DNA of 54,130 nucleotides from NCBI GenBank assembly GCA_945865645.1, contig CAMBEI010000013.1, positions 1 through 54,130 of the forward strand, in the 5' to 3' direction. Made by a program: the position numbers and the translations under genes. The number at the start of each line of letters is the position of its first letter. The first letter of the stretch is position 1. Shown here piece by piece: positions 7,285-16,787 of this stretch. The notes under the pieces are model-generated. The model was not told where the DNA came from and ran no database searches. It saw nothing but the letters and a program-made list of their open reading frames with translations. This DNA comes from Chitinophaga pinensis. GTDB lineage: Bacteria > Bacteroidota > Bacteroidia > Chitinophagales > Chitinophagaceae.

Positions 7285-9600
7285 CTAATATTGAGTGCTA
7301 ATTTTTAGGTCAGTTAAAACAACATCTAATACCTGTAACATTTCATCTGCATTTTGTTGGTTGAAAGGCATTGGTGGTTTTATTTTTAATACATTGTGTA
7401 AAGGGCCATCTGTGCTTAAAAGATATCCTTTCTCTTTCATTTTTTCTACTATAATGTCAATTTCAGGAACTGCAGGTTCCATCGTTATTCTGTCTTTTAC
7501 CATTTCAACACCAATGAATAGACCATGACCTCGAACATCACTAATGATTGGGTATTTTTGCATTAACCCTCTTAATCCATCCATTAAGTGATTCCCAACT
7601 TCTTTGGCATGATATTGCATTTCCTCCTCTAAAATCACATCTAATACCGCCAGCCCTGCAGTCATTGAAACTGGATTACCACCAAAGGTGTTGAAATATT
7701 CCAACCCATTATTAAAGGCATCGGCTATTTTATTGGTTACAATGACAGCTGCCAATGGGTGTCCGTTCCCAATTGGTTTTCCTAATACTATAATATCTGG
7801 AACTACATCTTGAAGTTCAAATCCCCAAAAAGCATCACCAACTCGACCAAAACCAACTTGCACTTCATCAGCTATACAAACACCCCCCACTTCTCGTACA
7901 AGACTGTAAACAGTTTTCAAATAATGTTTAGGTAATGGAATTTGTCCACCTACTCCTAATAATGTTTCACAAATAAACACAGCTGGAGCTTTCCCTTCTT
8001 GTTCTAATTCTTCTATAATACGTTGTACATCGGCAGCATATTTTTTGCCTGCATTTTCATCACCATATTTATAAGGGCCTCTGTATAAATCGGGGTTAAT
8101 TGCTTTGTGTATCCAAGGCATTTTTCCATAACCTCCTTTACTGTCAAATTTATATGGGCTCATTTCCATTGTAAGAGTAGATGTTCCGTGATAAGCATGG
8201 TCCAGCACAATAATGTCTTTTTGTTTTGTAAAATGCCGACTCATTCGTATTGCCAAATCATTAGCCTCGCTACCAGAATTTACAAAATAGCAAACACTTA
8301 ATTGAGGCGGTAAAGTGGCTGTTAGTTTTTCAGCATATTCTAAAATGATGTCATTTAAGTATCTCGTATTGGTATTAAGAGTCGCAATTTGTTTTTGCAT
8401 TCTGCGAACCACTACTGGATGACAATGTCCCACATGTGATGGATTATTGACACAATCCACAAATGTTTTTCCCTTATCATCATATAAATATTGAAGAGCG
8501 CCTTTTACGATTTTTAGATTTTCTTTGTATCCAATACTTAAGTTTCGGCCGATATTTTTTTGACGCTTTTCTAATAAGTCTGAATAATCCCCTTCATTGA
8601 TTACTCCTTCAAAACCACAGACTTTTCTGAAAGTATCTTGCGCTTTGATGGGATTAATTTTGATGAGTTGGTATAATAAATTCCAAGCAGGTTTTTCAGT
8701 TATAAAATGATGTTCATTAGTGTTGTCTAATGACCCATTGTAAGCGGATTGAGTTACACTAATACAGAGTCTACTCGCAATTAAATAATATAATACATCC
8801 AATTCGTTAGTGGTAAGCGGATATGATTCATGGTATCCTTTGACTACTAATGATGCTGCAGTAAGCGGATCTTCATTTGCAAGCATCGCATACGTACAAG
8901 CTACAGCAAGGTTATTAATTAAAACAGTATAAACCATATCGCCAAAATCAATTAAGCCTGTAACAGTAGTTTCATCAACCAATACATTATAGTCATTGGC
9001 ATCGTTGTGAATATAAGCATGGCGTAATAAATTGATTTGTGGAAATACCTCCATGTCAAATAGTAATAAAAAATAACTGGCAATTCTTCTTCTTTCATGA
9101 TTTTTTATATACTTCAATTTTTCATTAGCATCACTAGCTCTACTAATATCCCATATGTAATGACGATGCATAGCCGTGTGTGAAAAATTTTGAAGGTCTT
9201 TGTCCATAGTTCCCATAAAACTTCCTAATTCAGAATATAAACTAGCTGATTTGTTTGATTTGTCAACCCAAAAAGTACCTTCTAAAAAACTAAGAATACG
9301 TAAGTAATACTTTTTTCCATCTATTATAATGAGTGTTAACTCGTTTCCTTTTGTATTGATGCAAAATTGTTGAAATTTACTTGCTATCGAACTATGTGAT
9401 AAATGTTCAATGATTTTTACCTGTGCATCTAAAAAAGGATAGGACTGTATATCATCGGATACTTTTAATATAAATCGGTTATTATTTGTATCGGTTAAAA
9501 AATAATTTAACTCATCATACCCATTTAACATTTTTGCTGTAACGGATAATCCGTAATGTTCTTTTGCTAAATTTTCTATATGGGCTTCAGTACATTTCAT
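7285..9600 (-). CDS. Phosphotransferase (APH/ChoK) - class III aminotransferase fusion
   Basis: This 771-residue protein joins two enzymes. Residues 1-330 are an aminoglycoside-phosphotransferase/choline-kinase-type kinase: the catalytic loop HNDANDYNVL and the metal-binding LIDFGD lie near 197-220. Residues 350-771 are a class III PLP aminotransferase, with VNSGSEANDLA, HAYHG, IADEVQVGFGR and the cofactor lysine in VLGKPIGNGHPLA near 605. Related fusions are known in which the PLP half resembles phospho-lyases acting on phosphoethanolamine or 5-phosphohydroxylysine. A kinase making a phosphorylated amino alcohol and a lyase removing the phosphate would fit on one chain, but this is inference. 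Longer family members have a peptidase M23-like domain between the halves; it is absent here. The gene stands alone. Confidence 0.88.
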   Translation of the reverse strand: MKCTEAHIENLAKEHYGLSVTAKMLNGYDELNYFLTDTNNNRFILKVSDDIQSYPFLDAQVKIIEHLSHSSIASKFQQFCINTKGNELTLIIIDGKKYYLRILSFLEGTFWVDKSNKSASLYSELGSFMGTMDKDLQNFSHTAMHRHYIWDISRASDANEKLKYIKNHERRRIASYFLLLFDMEVFPQINLLRHAYIHNDANDYNVLVDETTVTGLIDFGDMVYTVLINNLAVACTYAMLANEDPLTAASLVVKGYHESYPLTTNELDVLYYLIASRLCISVTQSAYNGSLDNTNEHHFITEKPAWNLLYQLIKINPIKAQDTFRKVCGFEGVINEGDYSDLLEKRQKNIGRNLSIGYKENLKIVKGALQYLYDDKGKTFVDCVNNPSHVGHCHPVVVRRMQKQIATLNTNTRYLNDIILEYAEKLTATLPPQLSVCYFVNSGSEANDLAIRMSRHFTKQKDIIVLDHAYHGTSTLTMEMSPYKFDSKGGYGKMPWIHKAINPDLYRGPYKYGDENAGKKYAADVQRIIEELEQEGKAPAVFICETLLGVGGQIPLPKHYLKTVYSLVREVGGVCIADEVQVGFGRVGDAFWGFELQDVVPDIIVLGKPIGNGHPLAAVIVTNKIADAFNNGLEYFNTFGGNPVSMTAGLAVLDVILEEEMQYHAKEVGNHLMDGLRGLMQKYPIISDVRGHGLFIGVEMVKDRITMEPAVPEIDIIVEKMKEKGYLLSTDGPLHNVLKIKPPMPFNQQNADEMLQVLDVVLTDLKISTQY

Positions 9601-9699
9601 CGTTTATTATGAGGTTTGTGTCTTAATTGGTAGGAAATTACTAAATATGTCCATAATAGTCGTCCATGCGAGGGTTTTTTGTTAAGTGTGCACAGTTGA

Positions 9700-10275
9700 T
9701 TAAAAAGCAAAATGTGCGATTTTTTTTATTGATAGTACAGGATGAATTTCTCTCCCATTTCTTGCGCCACCTGTTTGTCCGTGAATAAAATCAAAAAAAC
9801 CTACCCCTATAATAGTTATAGGAATTTGCTTTTTTACATATTTAATTTTTGTAGTTGGCCTCCCAATATTATTTATAAACCATTGCTCTAAATTTCTAAA
9901 GGCCTCCGCTCTGCTCGTTTTTTGTATTTCTATACAGGCATAATTGGGAATTTCTACTACCATGGTTTCTGCTGTATTAATATCTTTAATAATAAGATGT
10001 ATATCCTTATCATTTAGCTCTTTTTTATAGGCCACAACAAAGCAATCTATTGAATATACTTGCTTTTCACTTTCTAGTCTGTTTATTTTCTTGTGGGGAG
10101 CAATTAGTTGCTGCTGCTCTTGCACCGTTGATTTAGTGATTTTAAAAAAATCTATATCAATCGTGTCTTTATCAGATAAGGTTTTAATATCCCATCTTTC
10201 TACTCCACAATTTTGAGATTTTGCAGTTAAATTAAATAAGAGTAATACCGATAATGTTACTTTAATCCAACCCAT
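9700..10275 (-). CDS. Small secreted protein, unknown function
   Basis: The 191-residue protein has a signal peptide (MGWIKVTLSVLLLF, probable cut after AKS near residue 20). The C-terminal part carries GVGFFDFIHGQTGGARNG followed by EIHPVLSI. I recognise this as a recurring motif of uncharacterised bacterial proteins, usually with GxxPNxxELHPVL. I cannot assign an activity. The conserved His and Asp could be catalytic, but that is speculation. It lies 38 bases after the large type IX cargo gene on the same strand, so it may be co-transcribed with it. Confidence 0.6.
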   Translation of the reverse strand: MGWIKVTLSVLLLFNLTAKSQNCGVERWDIKTLSDKDTIDIDFFKITKSTVQEQQQLIAPHKKINRLESEKQVYSIDCFVVAYKKELNDKDIHLIIKDINTAETMVVEIPNYACIEIQKTSRAEAFRNLEQWFINNIGRPTTKIKYVKKQIPITIIGVGFFDFIHGQTGGARNGREIHPVLSIKKIAHFAF

Positions 10276-10312
10276 GATGCTCTATTAAATAATTTTTTAA
10301 AATTTATAAGCA

Positions 10313-12925
10313 CTACCTGAGTAATATAGTAGTGCCCGAAATACGAACATCTCTGCCACTAAAAAGCTTTGCAAATAGATGCCAAACATAAGTTCCTGCA
10401 GATTGATTTTTTCCCTTAAAAGTTCCATCCCAGCCGACGTTAATAGTTGTGGTATAAAAAATACGCTGCCCAAAACGATTAAATACACTAAACTGATACG
10501 TGCGTATATCTCCAAATACTTTTAAAGTATTATTTATCATATCCCCGTTAGGTGTAAATGCCGATGGTACATAAATATCTGAAAATTTTTGTAAGGTTTT
10601 TCCTGTTGCGGTACCGTCGTTACTGGTAATACAAGCCATTAAAAAATCATTAGCTTTTACATAAAGCTTAACCGTGGTTTGGGATAATAACCCGCCAACC
10701 AAATGTGTAAGGCCATTTGCTCCAGAGCTAGGCAATGTATAATTAACCCCGTCTGTTGATACAGAATATCCGGTGGCACCAAGCACAGCTGTCCAAGTAA
10801 ATAATATAGTACTATCGGTTATGGTTACTGCTGTTACTATAGGGGGTAATAATTTTGGCCTAATCAATACATAAGCACTTTTTTTTAACGAAACACAAGC
10901 GGGTATATTTACAGCTTCAGCATAAAAAGTGGTGGAAACAGATAAAGGAGGGCTGGTGTACGAATTTCCTGTATATACTGGTACAGTTCCTGTAAGGGAA
11001 GTGTACCAGTTGTAAATATTTCCAACAACAGGACTATTTATAGTTAATGTAGCTGTTTGATTTGTACAAACTAATACAGGCGAATTTATTACCGGTGCTG
11101 TAGGTGTTGGAGGTTGCGTATTTATAGTAACTCCCAATATTTCCGAAATACAGCCCTGTGTATTTATGGCTGTTATAGAATAATTGCCTGGTAATAAATT
11201 TGTAAAAGTTAGTGCCGACTGACAATTTATTCCATTAATACAATACTGATAGCCTGTACCAATAGGTGCTGTAATGGTAATAGCTCCTGTATTAACCGTA
11301 CAACTTGTTTGTATTATATTTACCACAGGCCTAGCAACAGTTTGCACATAAATAGTAACTGGTACCCGTAATGGCAATGTACAATTAAATACAGATATGG
11401 TTGCCACATAAAGCGTGGTATCATTTTGTAAATTAGGCAGGGTAATGCTTGTACCAGTGCCCACTAAAACACCACCTGCTGACTGATTGTACCAATTGTA
11501 AACAACTCCTATAGCCGGATTAATTACGGTTATTGTTCCGCTATTGTTGCTACAGATAGTTATATTCTGTAGTTGAGGTAATGACGTGGTATCACTTGCA
11601 AAAGTGAAATATTCGTTATGGTTTATAGTAACAGCACTAAATAATTTTCCGTTTGCAATAGTTACCGGATAAATGCTGGTGGCACTTACTGGAAAAGCAG
11701 GATTTGACGAAACTAAAATATTTTTAACGGTTGCTGAAACCGATGCTTGATCAACCGAAATGGTTACAGGTAATACCGATCCAATATTACTTGCTTTCCA
11801 TACGCGCTGCATCCGATGTGTATTTCCATCAAGCGCACACTGATTAACGGAAGTGTTACCGCCATTGTCTCCAACTAATAAAAAAGATAAATCACTAGAA
11901 AAAGTATTTGTATTTGACGAATTGCTTGCAGGGAACCCACCGCTGGAATAAGTTCCATTGTATACCGTTACCAGCGCAGTGGTATTTACAGATTTTGATT
12001 GCTTTTGCAACAATGCAGTTGCATCATCCCTGCCAATACCGGTAATATCTTTTGCATATATGCTATTAAGTGCCCTATCCCAAGTTATTGATGTATTAGA
12101 TGCAATATAATTGTTGCCATTTGTTGCTAATTGATTTAATGTAAATCCATATTTAACCGCCAAGTACGATTCAATTTTATTTCTTTCTGCAGCAGCCAGT
12201 GTGTTTGAATAAATAATTACTTCGGCAATGTCTATTTTACAAGGAAGATTTAAAAGATTTTCATTTCCTATCACAATTTTTGTACTTACTCCTCCAAAAT
12301 TGCCTGGCCCTGGAATTGAGATGATATTATCGTCGGCACCATTTAAACGATTTACCGAGGTGGTTGTGTTAGCATACGCTGTTGAAAGTGTATGGTTATT
12401 TAAAATATTTGTAACCCCCACATTTTGCCCTGCCGAAGCTGGAGAGGCTTTTGGAAAATCAAACCTAAGCCTCCCTGCCATGTTTTCAAAACCAAGTCTG
12501 CCTGTTGTGCCAAGTTGATCTGTTTCCCATTTAAGCCAAACAATACCCGATTTTAAATTTAAAACCTGAAAAACAGTAACATTACTATTGCTTACCAATG
12601 CTGTTCCTGCAAAATTATTAATGCTAGATAATGAATTGGTTATGCCATCAAAGCTTAAATAAGGATTAAAATTAATGCCCGCAGCTATTAACGTGGGGCC
12701 AGTTTGCACATTACTAGTGCCCGCAAGAGATTGCACATTAAAGTTGCCAGTAACATTGGCTCCAGATACCTCTTGCCATTGCGTAACGTTGACGCCATTA
12801 GCAGTTATGCCATTATCCGACCTTAGCCACAGCGTATTATTAGTTAAAATCCCCCCTGGCGACTGACCTATTAATGATACAGTAAATAATAATAAAATGG
12901 TGGTAGCTGTAAAATATTTAAACAT
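10313..12925 (-). CDS. Large type IX-secreted protein with Ig-like repeats and type B sorting domain
   Basis: The 870-residue protein has a signal peptide (residues 1-20, ending SLIGQS). An N-terminal region starting LWLRSDNGI and continuing through a concanavalin-like beta-sandwich fills about 30-260. Ig_7-type domains (YNWYNQSAGG, YNWYTSLTG) lie between about 440 and 680, then a fibronectin-like segment. The C-terminal gliding-motility-associated sorting domain occupies about 785-870: VPSAFTPNGD, FNRFGQRIF, GWDGTFKGK, GTYVWHL. This tail directs export by the type IX system and usually anchoring at the surface. The body looks like an adhesin or matrix protein with no visible catalytic centre. 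A hairpin or operator-like repeat lies just upstream (12943-12969). Confidence 0.87.
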   Translation of the reverse strand: MFKYFTATTILLLFTVSLIGQSPGGILTNNTLWLRSDNGITANGVNVTQWQEVSGANVTGNFNVQSLAGTSNVQTGPTLIAAGINFNPYLSFDGITNSLSSINNFAGTALVSNSNVTVFQVLNLKSGIVWLKWETDQLGTTGRLGFENMAGRLRFDFPKASPASAGQNVGVTNILNNHTLSTAYANTTTSVNRLNGADDNIISIPGPGNFGGVSTKIVIGNENLLNLPCKIDIAEVIIYSNTLAAAERNKIESYLAVKYGFTLNQLATNGNNYIASNTSITWDRALNSIYAKDITGIGRDDATALLQKQSKSVNTTALVTVYNGTYSSGGFPASNSSNTNTFSSDLSFLLVGDNGGNTSVNQCALDGNTHRMQRVWKASNIGSVLPVTISVDQASVSATVKNILVSSNPAFPVSATSIYPVTIANGKLFSAVTINHNEYFTFASDTTSLPQLQNITICSNNSGTITVINPAIGVVYNWYNQSAGGVLVGTGTSITLPNLQNDTTLYVATISVFNCTLPLRVPVTIYVQTVARPVVNIIQTSCTVNTGAITITAPIGTGYQYCINGINCQSALTFTNLLPGNYSITAINTQGCISEILGVTINTQPPTPTAPVINSPVLVCTNQTATLTINSPVVGNIYNWYTSLTGTVPVYTGNSYTSPPLSVSTTFYAEAVNIPACVSLKKSAYVLIRPKLLPPIVTAVTITDSTILFTWTAVLGATGYSVSTDGVNYTLPSSGANGLTHLVGGLLSQTTVKLYVKANDFLMACITSNDGTATGKTLQKFSDIYVPSAFTPNGDMINNTLKVFGDIRTYQFSVFNRFGQRIFYTTTINVGWDGTFKGKNQSAGTYVWHLFAKLFSGRDVRISGTTILLR

Positions 12926-12942
12926 AAAATATTTTTTTACGA

Positions 12943-12969
12943 TGGTATAAAGTAAATCATTTTATACCA
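12943..12969. promoter_or_regulatory. 9-bp inverted repeat upstream of type IX cargo gene
   Basis: TGGTATAAA (12943-12951) and TTTATACCA (12961-12969) are perfect reverse complements separated by 9 bases. The near edge is 17 bases from the start codon of the gene ending at 12925. It could be an operator or a 5'-leader hairpin. Confidence 0.35.
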
Positions 12970-13056
12970 ATTATATATATGTAGTTAATATTCCTTAATT
13001 AAAGGGGGTATTAAATCTATTTTAATTTTGCAAAAGCAGATCGCCAGTTAAAATTA

Positions 13057-13287
13057 TTATCGCTTTAATGGATCTAATAGTTTCTCTAACCCATTTAGCT
13101 TAATCTCATATAAAGTTTCTAACAATGCCCCTAATTGTCCATTAGGAAACCCTTTTCGCTGAAACCATTCTAAATAAGAAACGGGTAAATCGCAAAGTAC
13201 ACGACCTTTAAATTTACCAAATGGCATTTTCATTTGCACCAACTGTATAAGTAGGTTAGGGTTGGGTGCACCAGGTTGGATAGACAT
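13057..13287 (-). CDS. DUF3820 family protein
   Basis: The 76-residue protein contains MPFGKFKGRVLCDLP and SYLEWFQRKGFPNGQLG, the hallmark of DUF3820, a small cytoplasmic family sometimes labelled a putative quorum-sensing-regulated virulence factor. The length is normal for the family, there is no signal peptide, and the function is unknown. It is divergent from the SET/ATP-grasp cluster, with 191 bases between them. Confidence 0.82.
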   Translation of the reverse strand: MSIQPGAPNPNLLIQLVQMKMPFGKFKGRVLCDLPVSYLEWFQRKGFPNGQLGALLETLYEIKLNGLEKLLDPLKR

Positions 13288-13478
13288 ACAAAAAATTAAT
13301 TTTATTTATACAAAGCAGTTATACACACAATATTATTATTAATCCACCAATGAATAATAATGGGCAATAATCTTTTTTATTAATCAATGCTTTTATACAT
13401 TTACTTAATAGAATTATTTACTAACATATAAACAAGTATCCTTTTAAACTTTTATAGGCTACACCTGTCTAAAAACGC

Positions 13479-13982
13479 ATGATAAAAAATTCTATTACTA
13501 ACCCAACAACTAACATTATCAGTAACCATTTTTTTGCAAACGTGTTGCTCAATAATCATTCTAATCAAAAATCTTTACATGCTAACGTAAGTTTTTCCGG
13601 CGGTGATGTAATCTGTAAATTTAATGCCAATATAACACAATCTTTTGCGACTTATTTAACTGTACAAACCGATGTCAACACCCATATTACTCTAAATCCA
13701 GAGTTTTTACAATACATTAATCACAGTTGCGCTCCTACCGTTTTTTTTAATACGACAACTATGGAGCTAATTTGCTTAAAAGACTTACAGCCGGGTAGTG
13801 AACTTACTTTTTTTTACCCAAGTACCGAGTGGAGTATGGTGCAGCCATTTGTTTGTAATTGTGGCAGCACAGAATGTTTACAATTAATAAACGGCGCTTC
13901 GCACCTTTCTGTAGAAACGCTATCAAAACATAAGCTTAGCAATTTTATTAAACAGCAGCTCAAGCAAAAACTTTCATTGTAA
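13479..13982 (+). CDS. Small SET-domain protein (putative lysine/peptide methyltransferase)
   Basis: The 167-residue protein has the core SET motifs: INHSCAPT (residues 80-87, equivalent of NHSCxPN), ELTFFYPSTEW (108-118, with the catalytic-Tyr position at Y113) and a post-SET zinc cluster C126, C128, C133 (CNCGSTEC). The N-terminal SET element that normally carries the GxG SAM-contact motif is not recognisable; instead there is SFSGGDVICKF. So this is either a divergent full SET domain or a reduced one that may depend on a partner. It is the first gene of a same-strand run, 16 bases before an ATP-grasp ligase, and the third gene carries a complete SET domain. I infer that it modifies the same product or protein as its neighbours. 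Confidence 0.8.
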   Translation: MIKNSITNPTTNIISNHFFANVLLNNHSNQKSLHANVSFSGGDVICKFNANITQSFATYLTVQTDVNTHITLNPEFLQYINHSCAPTVFFNTTTMELICLKDLQPGSELTFFYPSTEWSMVQPFVCNCGSTECLQLINGASHLSVETLSKHKLSNFIKQQLKQKLSL

Positions 13983-13998
13983 CATTCATTTTTATTTT

Positions 13999-15138
13999 AT
14001 GGTGGCACCAACCCCATTATTGTCTTCTTTTTTGTCTCATCAAATTAAAGTATGGGTGTTAACACCACTTTTACAAACTAATGATGCTAATCTTGATTAT
14101 TACTACGATTTTAGTCAAAGCATTGCCGAGTACGAAAAAACATTTGCCGAATTGGGTATTGAATGGAAGTGGCAGCCCGTTACCATTAAAGATTATGCCA
14201 CAATAATTGAGCTTATTGTAAAAGAAAAAGATTTTGGCAATAAAATACCTTTAGTACTTAACCTCTGCGATGGCGATGAGGTAAACGGAGCCCCTGGTAT
14301 TTCTGTTATTAAATTACTAGAAGAAAAAGGACTAATATATACCGGGGCGGATGAATATTTTTATCATATTACCACTTCTAAAATAACAATGAAGCGGGCT
14401 TTTGATAAAGCCCTGGTGCCATCAGCTAAATGGAAAGCTATTACTAATAAAGACCAAGACTTACAAAATATTTTTGAAACGATAGGCACGCCAATAATTG
14501 TAAAACCAGCTATCTCTGGCGGAAGTATGGGTGTGGGTATTAAAAACGTTGTACATACACAACCCGAATTACAGCAACAAATAAATAAAATGTTTAAAGG
14601 GTACCGCAACTGGGATCTGGCCGCAGATGGATTAATTGCCGAATCGTTTATTACAGGACCAGAGTTTACGGTTTTGATTTCGGGCTCGCACAACAATTTT
14701 AAAGGCGCTAAAATATATACCCCCGTAGAAAGAGTTTTTCACCACTCCTTGCCAGAACAAGAAAAGTTTTTATCCTTTGATAGGCTTTGGGAAATGTATG
14801 AAGACGAAACTCCAATGCCTAACGATGCTAATTTTTATGAATACGGTTTGCCCGATGCCGCATTAATTAATGATATAAAAAAAATAAGCTGGGATGCATT
14901 TGTTGCTTGTAAGGGTTACGGATATGCGCGTGCAGATGTGCGAATGGATAAAGAAACAGGAAAATTATATGTGTTAGAAATAAACGCCCAGTGTGGCTTA
15001 AGTGAAGACGAAGATTTTACATCTATAGGCGCCATACTTCGTTTTAGTGGAAATACATTTACGCAGCTAATAACTGAAATTTTAAATGATGCGCTATATC
15101 AGCATTCGGTAAAAGAATTAAAAAAACGCTATGCATAA
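13999..15138 (+). CDS. ATP-grasp ligase, D-Ala-D-Ala ligase-like
   Basis: The 379-residue protein has an N-terminal pre-ATP-grasp region (VWVLTPLLQTN; NLCDGDEVNG) and an ATP-grasp core. ATP-binding elements are IIVKPAISGGSMGVG (about 169-183) and LIAESFITGPEFTVLI (about 212-227). The metal-binding pair is RADVRMD (about 313-319) and VLEINAQCGLS (about 325-335). It resembles D-alanine-D-alanine ligases, but its placement between two SET genes, far from any murein cluster, argues against cell-wall synthesis. The expected chemistry is ATP-dependent joining of a carboxylate to an amine through an acyl phosphate. The substrates are unknown. It is co-oriented and tightly spaced with its neighbours (16 and 31 bases). 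Confidence 0.87.
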   Translation: MVAPTPLLSSFLSHQIKVWVLTPLLQTNDANLDYYYDFSQSIAEYEKTFAELGIEWKWQPVTIKDYATIIELIVKEKDFGNKIPLVLNLCDGDEVNGAPGISVIKLLEEKGLIYTGADEYFYHITTSKITMKRAFDKALVPSAKWKAITNKDQDLQNIFETIGTPIIVKPAISGGSMGVGIKNVVHTQPELQQQINKMFKGYRNWDLAADGLIAESFITGPEFTVLISGSHNNFKGAKIYTPVERVFHHSLPEQEKFLSFDRLWEMYEDETPMPNDANFYEYGLPDAALINDIKKISWDAFVACKGYGYARADVRMDKETGKLYVLEINAQCGLSEDEDFTSIGAILRFSGNTFTQLITEILNDALYQHSVKELKKRYA

Positions 15139-15169
15139 ATTATTCAATGGAAATTTTTGTAAATAAAAA

Positions 15170-16684
15170 ATGGAAGATCAAAAACATCAGCACGCCAAAC
15201 CACCCTTAACTATATTGGTTTTACCAGAAGACAATAAGCCAAATATGAAAAATTTAAAAATTTGTGTCCTACAGCCCGATTATTCTACATCCGATGTGGA
15301 TTATCAAAATTATGATCCGCCAAGAGATTTAAGCCACTTAATACCGAACGCAAAATTTGATCATATTTCACTTAACAAGCTTTCTACTTATAAACAGCTT
15401 AAAGAACTAAAGAAAAAAAATTACGATGTTTTTGTAAACCTCTGCGAAGGATACCTGGAGTGGAATGTTCCTTCTATTGATGTTATTTATTTTATGGAGT
15501 TGCTTAATCTCCCATTTACAGGACCAAGCTCTTTATTGTACGACCCTCCAAAAGATTTAATGAAATATGTGGCTTATGCCGCCAATATTAAAACTCCCGC
15601 ATTTGCTTTAATAGAATCACTTGAGGGTATAGAAAAAGAGTGTAACTACCTAAAATACCCTTTATTTGTAAAGCCAGATAAAGCAGGAGATAGCCTAGGT
15701 ATCGACCAGCAATCTTTAGTTAATAATAAAGAAGAGTTAATTAAAAAATGTACAAGTATTATTGATGAATATAGCCCGATATTAATTGAAGAATATATTG
15801 AGGGCAGAGAATTTACTGTAATGCTAGTTGCTAATGCTGATGATAAAAAAACTTGTTCAATTTTTAAGCCTATTGAATATATTTTTCCAATAGGATTTCA
15901 GTTTAAAACCTATGCTTTAAAAACATCCGAGCTTCACCCCGAGGCAAATATCCCTTGTAATAACCCTTTTTTGGAGGCCGAATTAAAAAATGCAGCATTA
16001 CAAATATTTCAAGGCTTTGGTGGCGTGGGTTATGCCCGTCTAGATTTTAGGGTTAATGATAAAAACGAAATATTTTTTCTGGAAATTAATTTTACTTGCT
16101 CTGTTTTTTATAAAGATGGGTACGAAGGTTCGGCTGATTATATTTTAAAAGCAGATGGTATTGGCCAAGCGGCATTTCTGCAAAAAATAATTAATGAAGG
16201 CATTTCTCGGCATCAGCATAAACAAAAATTATACACCATGAAGGGTAATGCTATTTCAGGATACGGTATTTATGCAAATCAATATATTGCTGCAAATACG
16301 CTAATATTTTGTGGCGAAGAGATGAGTCAACGTATAGTAACCCGTGGTTATGTTGAGCGCTATTGGAATGTTAAGGAAAAGGAAATTTTTAAAAAATATG
16401 CATATCCATTAAGCAAAGAAGTGTTTTTGCTCTGGGATAACAACCCGCAAAACTGGGCTCCCCAAAACCACAGCTGTAACCCCAATACAACTTATGAGGG
16501 TTTAAATGTAGTGGCTTTACAAAATATTTTAGAGGACGAAGAACTAACCCTTGACTACGCTGCCTTTTTAGATGAACATATGGAGCCATTTAACTGCCGT
16601 TGCGGGGGAATTAATTGCCGTGGACTTGTTGCCGGAATTAAAAATAACTCCGTAACAGAAAGAGAAAATTCCCATATCAATTAA
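15170..16684 (+). CDS. ATP-grasp ligase fused to a SET domain
   Basis: The 504-residue protein is a rare two-enzyme fusion. Residues about 26-340 form an ATP-grasp ligase: LFVKPDKAGDSLGID (165-179), ILIEEYIEGREFTVML, and the metal-binding LDFRVND and FLEINFTCS (about 290-312). Residues about 345-490 form a complete SET domain: GYGIYA (GxG SAM contact, near 364), NHSCNPN (434-440), ELTLDYAAF (457-465) and the zinc post-SET CRCGGINC (about 475-482). The first 25 residues (KHQHAKPP...) look disordered, and an internal Met at 26 (MKNLKICVLQPDYS) is an alternative start. The fusion implies that ligation and methylation act on one product or that the SET half regulates the ligase. No close functional precedent is known to me. 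Confidence 0.86.
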   Translation: MEDQKHQHAKPPLTILVLPEDNKPNMKNLKICVLQPDYSTSDVDYQNYDPPRDLSHLIPNAKFDHISLNKLSTYKQLKELKKKNYDVFVNLCEGYLEWNVPSIDVIYFMELLNLPFTGPSSLLYDPPKDLMKYVAYAANIKTPAFALIESLEGIEKECNYLKYPLFVKPDKAGDSLGIDQQSLVNNKEELIKKCTSIIDEYSPILIEEYIEGREFTVMLVANADDKKTCSIFKPIEYIFPIGFQFKTYALKTSELHPEANIPCNNPFLEAELKNAALQIFQGFGGVGYARLDFRVNDKNEIFFLEINFTCSVFYKDGYEGSADYILKADGIGQAAFLQKIINEGISRHQHKQKLYTMKGNAISGYGIYANQYIAANTLIFCGEEMSQRIVTRGYVERYWNVKEKEIFKKYAYPLSKEVFLLWDNNPQNWAPQNHSCNPNTTYEGLNVVALQNILEDEELTLDYAAFLDEHMEPFNCRCGGINCRGLVAGIKNNSVTERENSHIN

Positions 16685-16787
16685 ACGTAATCCCTTTTAC
16701 CCTGTCTTACTAACCGCCTTTAAATTATATGCACCGCCGCTTTCTAGGTATTTTTTAGGGTGTTCTTAGTTACAAAATAATAGAACT

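Noticed and set aside
13999..15138. A true D-alanine-D-alanine ligase (ddl) for peptidoglycan
   Set aside because: The fold fits, but the gene is embedded between SET genes with no murein genes, so the cell-wall role is not supported.
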